DNA of 6,798 nucleotides from Candidatus Manganitrophaceae bacterium. GTDB lineage: Bacteria > Nitrospirota > Nitrospiria > SBBL01 > Manganitrophaceae. Position 1 is the first letter of the stretch; each line of letters begins with the position of its first letter. The position numbers and the translations under genes were made by a program. The stretch spans positions 1-6,798 of the forward strand of contig SCUR01000099.1 of the NCBI GenBank assembly GCA_004297235.1. The letters are read 5' to 3'. The notes beneath the pieces were generated by a model. The model was not told the DNA's origin. It worked only from the letters and a program-made list of their open reading frames with translations, and searched no databases. Of this stretch, positions 6,391-6,798 are shown piece by piece.

Positions 6391-6419
6391 GGATGCTCTT
6401 CATCCTGCGGCGCTTTTTT
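6383..6419 (+). terminator. intrinsic terminator of copy A
   Basis: GCGCCGC (6383-6389) pairs with GCGGCGC (6407-6413) and GGAT (6391-6394) with ATCC (6402-6405), with one C-U mismatch and a 7-base loop. Six T follow. It lies ~45-80 nt after the sigma-54 start site and would block porin expression. Confidence 0.9.
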
Positions 6420-6421
6420 AT

Positions 6422-6439
6422 TGGGTCTGTGATGACCCA
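6422..6439 (+). promoter_or_regulatory. hairpin between the two leader elements
   Basis: TGGGTC (6422-6427) pairs with GACCCA (6434-6439) over six bases around loop TGTGAT. No T tract follows, so it is not a terminator. Its role is unknown; a spacer fold, processing site or a further protein-binding hairpin (G at loop position 4) are possible. Confidence 0.4.
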
Positions 6440-6455
6440 GGTTCTAAACAAAAAT

Positions 6456-6499
6456 CGACTACGCTGACGTAATCAAGTTAGGCAGGCAAGGGCGCCGCC
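6456..6499 (+). promoter_or_regulatory. tandem leader element, copy B: two hairpins (candidate ANTAR target)
   Basis: The folds are the same as in copy A. P1: GACTAC 6457-6462 with GTAATC 6469-6474 (same C-A mismatch) around GCTGAC. P2: GGC-A-GGC 6481-6487 with GCCGCC 6494-6499 (same single-base bulge) around AAGGGC. The P2 loop keeps A1 and G4; the P1 loop keeps G4 but has G at position 1. The linker is 6 nt. P2 again shares its 3' arm with the terminator. Confidence 0.58.
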
Positions 6500-6532
6500 G
6501 GATTTTTTATTATCCTGCGGCGCTTTTTTTTT
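6492..6532 (+). terminator. intrinsic terminator of copy B
   Basis: GCGCCGC (6492-6498) pairs with GCGGCGC (6517-6523) and GGAT (6500-6503) with ATCC (6512-6515). The single C-U mismatch is the same as in copy A, while the loop is different and A/T-rich. Nine T follow (6524-6532). It ends 39 bases before the porin ATG. Confidence 0.9.
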
Positions 6533-6571
6533 AACTCTAATAACCGGACACACAAGGAGGAAATATCCGAG

Positions 6572-6798
6572 ATGAAAAAAACAGGGGGGTGGGGTTTAGT
6601 CGTTCTCTTCGTGATCTTGACCGCGGGAATGGTGTTTGCCGAAGAAGCAAAAGAGCCGGCGAAGTCACCGCTTCAAATCAGCGGGTTTGTCGATACGTAC
6701 TACAGCTTCAACTTTAACAGACCCGACTCCAACACCAACGGGCTCAGCAACTTCGATTTTTATCACAATGCCTTCAGCATCAACTTGGCTGAAATCGT
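6572..6798 (+). CDS. outer-membrane beta-barrel porin, OmpL/BBP2-like, 5' part
   Basis: Seventy-five codons are visible before the window ends. AAGGAGG (6554-6560) lies 11 bases before ATG 6572, and the next residues form a typical signal peptide (MKKTGGWGLVVLFVILTAGMVFA, predicted cut before EEAK). The mature start LQISGFVDTYYSFNFNRP, then FDFYHNAFSINLAEI, matches the opening strands of the putative beta-barrel porin-2 (OmpL-like) family, with alternating aromatic/polar residues. It is therefore probably a channel in the outer membrane; the solute is unknown. It is the first gene after the sigma-54 promoter and the two tandem attenuators, so its synthesis should need RpoN, an enhancer-binding protein and a release of termination. 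That points to an uptake role under a nutrient-limited condition (inference). Confidence 0.82.
   Translation, partial: MKKTGGWGLVVLFVILTAGMVFAEEAKEPAKSPLQISGFVDTYYSFNFNRPDSNTNGLSNFDFYHNAFSINLAEI

Larger units (their letters stand above)
6346..6532 (+). repeat. direct repeat of a regulatory element, two units about 110 bp apart
   Basis: The units at 6346-6419 and 6456-6532 align over ~75 bases with one single-base gap. The terminator arms (GGCGCCGCCGGAT and ATCCTGCGGCGC) and the P1 flanks are identical, while loops and linkers differ. Conserved arms with drifting loops suggest duplication of a functional RNA kept under selection. Confidence 0.9.

Noticed and set aside
6346..6420. Cyclic di-GMP (GEMM-I) riboswitch, suggested by GGCAAAGG and the tandem arrangement
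   Set aside because: The conserved GEMM core (CACGCACAGGGCAAACC and ACGCAAAGCC with its tetraloop and receptor) is absent, and the element before the terminator is only ~36 nt.
6346..6532. Guanidine-II (mini-ykkC) riboswitch, suggested by paired small hairpins
   Set aside because: The loops lack the required ACGR sequence, and each unit has its own terminator overlapping the second hairpin.

Overview
The window looks like GC-rich, gene-dense chromosome from a Gram-negative bacterium: it carries a lipoprotein signal, an outer-membrane beta-barrel porin, a sigma-54 (RpoN) activator and a diguanylate cyclase. The style of the proteins, especially the NifA-like C-terminus and the OmpL/BBP2-like porin, would suit Nitrospirota or a Geobacter-like lineage. 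That placement is an inference; no rRNA or other marker gene is present.

Layout. Positions 1-608 hold the 3' end of a GAF-type sensor/GGDEF diguanylate cyclase, followed by a small unrecognised membrane protein (683-1021). Facing these on the minus strand is a two-gene unit: a YbhN/LPG-synthase-type integral membrane protein (3300-2320), then a lipoprotein of the phospholipase D/cardiolipin synthase superfamily (2305-1031). A gene-free divergent spacer (3301-3563) separates it from a Mut7-C RNase-type protein (3564-4064). This converges on a TPR-repeat protein (4896-4120).

The right third is the most interesting part. A strong sigma-70 promoter (5021-5049) starts a leader that reaches an intrinsic terminator after only about 70 nt. 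Beyond it lies a sensorless, PspF-sized sigma-54 enhancer-binding protein with a NifA-like Fis helix-turn-helix (5202-6191). Directly after its stop codon come an array of alternating GACAA/TTGTC half-sites (6195-6226) and a full-consensus sigma-54 promoter (6313-6328). The transcript from that promoter must pass two tandem copies of a compact RNA element (6346-6419 and 6456-6532). Each copy is a small hairpin, then a GC-rich hairpin whose 3' arm overlaps the 5' arm of a strong intrinsic terminator, so the two folds exclude each other. The leader ends at a BBP2-type outer-membrane porin (6572 onward, cut by the window edge).

The hairpins in the tandem elements, and those in the activator's own leader, can be drawn with hexanucleotide loops. 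All six have G at loop position 4 and four have A at position 1, which is the signature of ANTAR-domain antiterminator targets. Working model (inference): an ANTAR antiterminator encoded elsewhere gates production of an always-active sigma-54 activator and also gates its target porin, giving a coherent two-level switch. The logic resembles nasF/NasR in Klebsiella and GnfK/GnfR in Geobacter nitrogen control.
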